From Lentisphaeria bacterium (GTDB lineage Bacteria; Verrucomicrobiota; Lentisphaeria; Victivallales; Victivallaceae): a stretch of 64,000 nt of DNA. Positions 58,658 to 64,000 of this stretch are shown one piece after another; position 1 is the first letter of the stretch; every line of letters starts with the position of its first letter. A program made the translations under genes and the position numbers. The notes beneath the pieces are model-generated. The model made no database searches, was not told where the DNA came from, and was given only the letters and a program-made list of their open reading frames with translations. Location: assembly GCA_022009855.1 (NCBI GenBank), contig CP091727.1, positions 1,426,001-1,490,000 on the forward strand, in the 5' to 3' direction.

Positions 58658-58843
58658 ATGTTGGGGCTGGGAGACGCATCCACTGCGGCGGCGCTGATCC
58701 TGTGCGTCGCCGTCACGCTGTTCGGGGTGGTTTACGGAATCGTAAACTGGAATTCCGGCGGCCCGGATGATCTTGCTCCGGAGCGGCCGAAACGCCGCCG
58801 CAGACGGCGCCGTCGCCATCGGGGAGGCAAGCCGCAGAAATGA
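58658..58843 (+). CDS. Small symporter accessory protein
   Basis: This is a 61-residue protein with one transmembrane helix (AALILCVAVTLFGVVYGIVN) after MLGLGD, then WNSGG and a very basic tail (RRRRRRRRHRGG). It matches the small accessory proteins encoded directly before sodium/solute symporters in many anaerobes. A symporter gene follows 48 bp downstream. Its basic tail probably lies on the cytoplasmic side. Confidence 0.8.
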   Translation: MLGLGDASTAAALILCVAVTLFGVVYGIVNWNSGGPDDLAPERPKRRRRRRRRHRGGKPQK

Positions 58844-58891
58844 ATTCGATCCCTCTTTTTCGGCACGGCGGTCTCCGCCGGAACGGGCGGC

Positions 58892-60513
58892 ATGAACACG
58901 CTGATTCTGGGCGCGCTGATCGCCGTCTACATGCTCTTTATCGGCTATCTCGGCTATCGCGGATTCCGCAAAACCCGGAACAGCGGCGACTATCTGCTCG
59001 CCGGGCGTTCGGCCCACCCCTTCGTCATGGCGATGAGTTATGGAGCCGCGTTTATCAGCACCTCGGCGCTGGTCGGATTCGGCGGCATCGCCGGGCAGTT
59101 CGGCATGGGGCTGATGTGGCTGGTGTTCATGAACATCGCCATCGGCATCGTCGTCGCATTCCTCTTCTTCGGGCGGCGCACCCGCCGCATGGGACTGGCG
59201 CTCGATGCCCACACCTTCCCCGAATTCATGGGGAACCGTTTCGATTCGCGCGGCCTCAAAGTGTTTCTCGCTCTGGTCATTTTCCTTTTCATGCCGCTCT
59301 ATTCGAGCGTCGTGCTGATCGGCGGCGCCCGTTTCCTCGAAGAGGTGATGAGAATCGACTACGGCTGGGCGCTCGGCGTCTTCGCCGTGGTGGTCGCGGT
59401 CTACGTCGTCTTCGGCGGCCTCAAAGGGCGTGATGTACGTCGACGCCATGATGGGCACGATCATGATCGCCGGCATGCTCTCTCTGCTGGTGATGTGCTA
59501 CTGGAAGCTCGGCGGCGTGGTGAGCGCCCATCAGGCGCTGACCGACATGGCGCCGCTGGTGGCGGAGCGGCTGCCGCAGGAGGCGCGGCTCGGCCACGTC
59601 GGCTGGACCGCGATGCCCCGCTTCAACTCCATCTGGTGGTGGACATTGGTGTCGAGCCTGATGCTTGGCGTCGGCATCGGCGCGCTGGCGCAGCCGCAAC
59701 TGGCGGTCCGCTTCATGACGGTGCAGAGCAGCCGGGAACTCAACCGGGCGGTGCTGATCGGCTCGGTCTTCATTCTGCTCACGGTGGGATCGGCCTACAT
59801 GGTCGGCGCGCTCTCCAACGTCTTCTTCTACTACACCGACCGGGGCATTGCCGAAGGGATCGGCGGCAAGCTCGCCATCGAAGCGGCCGGGGGGAATCCC
59901 GACCTCATCATTCCGCTGTTCATCCGCGAAGCGCTGCCGCCGGTGATTCTCTACATCTTCTCGCTGACGCTGCTGTCGGCGGCGATGTCCACGTTGAGTT
60001 CGCTCTTTCACGTGACCGGTTCGGCGATCGGGCACGACCTCTTCCGCAACCTGGCTGGGGTCCGCCGCGACAGCACGCTCATCACCCGGCTCGGGGTGGT
60101 GTTCGGCATCGTCGTGAGCGTGGTGCTCGGCGTGATTCTGCCGCCCGGAATCATCGCCCGCGGCACGGCGATCTTCTTCGGCGTCTGCGCGGCGGCGTTC
60201 CTGCCCGCCTACTGGGCGGCGCTCTACTGGCGCGGCGCGACCCGGGCGGGGGTCTGGGCGAGCATGGCGACCGGAGTGGGGGCGAGTCTTTTCGGACTCT
60301 TCTTCCTCCATCGCAAAGGAGTCGGCGGCGCTCGGAGTCTGCGAGCTGCTCTTCGGCCGGACGGAGCTGATTTCATCGTTTCCGTGGCCGTATGTGGATA
60401 CCTTCGTCTATTCGCTGCCGCTTTCGCTGGCGGTGTTGTTCGTGGTGAGCTGTTTCACCCGTCCGCTCCCGAAGGAGCATCTCAAACGTTGTTTCAAATC
60501 AGTTCAATCATAG
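58892..60513 (+). CDS. Sodium:solute symporter (SSS family), two frame changes
   Basis: The product starts MNTLILGALIAVYMLFIGYL and contains SGDYLLAGRSAHPFVMAMSY, the core helix pair of the LeuT-like SSS fold. The frame changes in a GGG run near 59428 and again near 60312. Later segments are LFIREALPPVILYIFSLTLL and AMSTLSSLFHVTGSAIGHDL, the sodium-site helix. The corrected end reads FVVSCFTRPLPKEHLKRCFK to a TAG at 60511. Joined length is about 540 residues with around 13 helices. It imports an unknown solute with sodium; sugars and carboxylates are both possible. It lies 16 bp before ileS. Confidence 0.88.
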
Positions 60514-60529
60514 CAAACCGGTGGAGATC

Positions 60530-63654
<3,125 letters not shown>

Positions 63655-63658
63655 CGCG

Positions 63659-64000
63659 ATGACCTCCCGCACCCGGAACGGCCTGATTCTCGCGGCCCTG
63701 CTGGTTCTGGCGGGGGCGCGCTGCTGATTCATCAGGTTCGGAGCGAACGGCAGCTGGAGAAGTTCCAGCAGACGTTTCCGATCATGGGGACGCTGGCGGG
63801 CTTCACCTTCTACGCCGAGCCGGAGCAGTCGGCAGCGGCGGCAGAGGCGGCTCGCGCGGCCTTCGACCGGGGTGACGGAGCTGGCGAACCTCTACAATCC
63901 GGAAAGTGAGCTGGCCCGGCTGAACCGGAGCGCGGCAAATTCTCCGTTCGCCTGTTCCGACGAGTTGTGGTTGATGCTCTCCGAGGCGCGGCAGGCGTAC
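63659..64000 (+). CDS. apbE: ApbE-like FAD:protein FMN transferase, 3' end outside window, frameshifted
   Basis: It starts two bases after the ileS stop codon ends. The N terminus is a membrane anchor or signal (NGLILAALLVLAGA), where a G5 run near 63715 shifts the frame; it then continues LLIHQVRSERQLEKFQQTF and PIMGTLAGFTFYAEP. A second change near 63870 leads to TELANLYNPESELARLNRS, the typical ApbE first block. The rest is beyond the window. These enzymes attach FMN to proteins such as the NqrC/RnfG subunits at the membrane. Confidence 0.85.

Overview
The window reads as chromosome of a GC-rich Gram-negative bacterium of the PVC group, most likely a Lentisphaerota (Victivallis-like) gut or anaerobic species. 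This is an inference. It rests on four genes for prepilin-type proteins carrying the FTLIELLVVIAIIAILA leader, on many very large secreted glycosidases with CBM9-like tails, and on a FAD oxidoreductase and regulator set typical of that phylum.

Layout. 1-4.7 kb: the end of a large secreted protein followed by a prepilin-like gene. 4.7-8.2 kb: a DDE-type insertion element, then a tyrosine integrase beside tRNA-Leu(CAA). 8.2-15.3 kb: housekeeping genes (secreted protein, aminotransferase plus Lrp regulator, an IS110 copy, cdsA, uppS, a gmhA-like SIS gene, a fabG-like SDR). 15.3-38.3 kb: a carbohydrate-degradation region of three cassettes. Each combines one or more 1000-1400-residue secreted glycosidases, one prepilin-like protein and one sugar-type regulator (AraC, GntR or LacI). 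A radical-SAM gene and a lipoprotein gene lie between two of them. The LacI cassette is a five-gene minus-strand unit (FAD oxidoreductase, LacI, prepilin, two glycosidases) with a perfect 20-bp operator palindrome in front.

38.4-50.8 kb: an accessory island of lower GC. Its left edge joins a truncated host glycosidase to a truncated RecB-like nuclease. It then holds two transposases, an eight-gene minus-strand operon of mostly unrecognised genes around a Ycf46-like AAA+ ATPase, a 1.1-kb leader with unusual palindromes, and a D5-type phage/plasmid helicase-primase next to tRNA-Ala(GGC). The operon also encodes a helical protein, a probable propeller protein, a four-helix membrane protein, two small cysteine-rich proteins and a family of roughly 50-residue repeats. 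It is the best candidate for an undescribed system. 50.9-64 kb: host genes again (pepF, a GT-C-type membrane protein, ricT, a membrane metalloprotease, a NIF3 protein, tRNA-Lys, rpmB, a sodium symporter with its small accessory protein, ileS, apbE).

Quality caveat. More than forty apparent single-base frameshifts break genes, including the essential rpmB, ileS and uppS. Most sit in or beside short homopolymers, and one oxidoreductase has a compensating pair. I treat them as probable sequence errors. Joined genes are annotated as single CDS features, with the approximate places where the frame changes.
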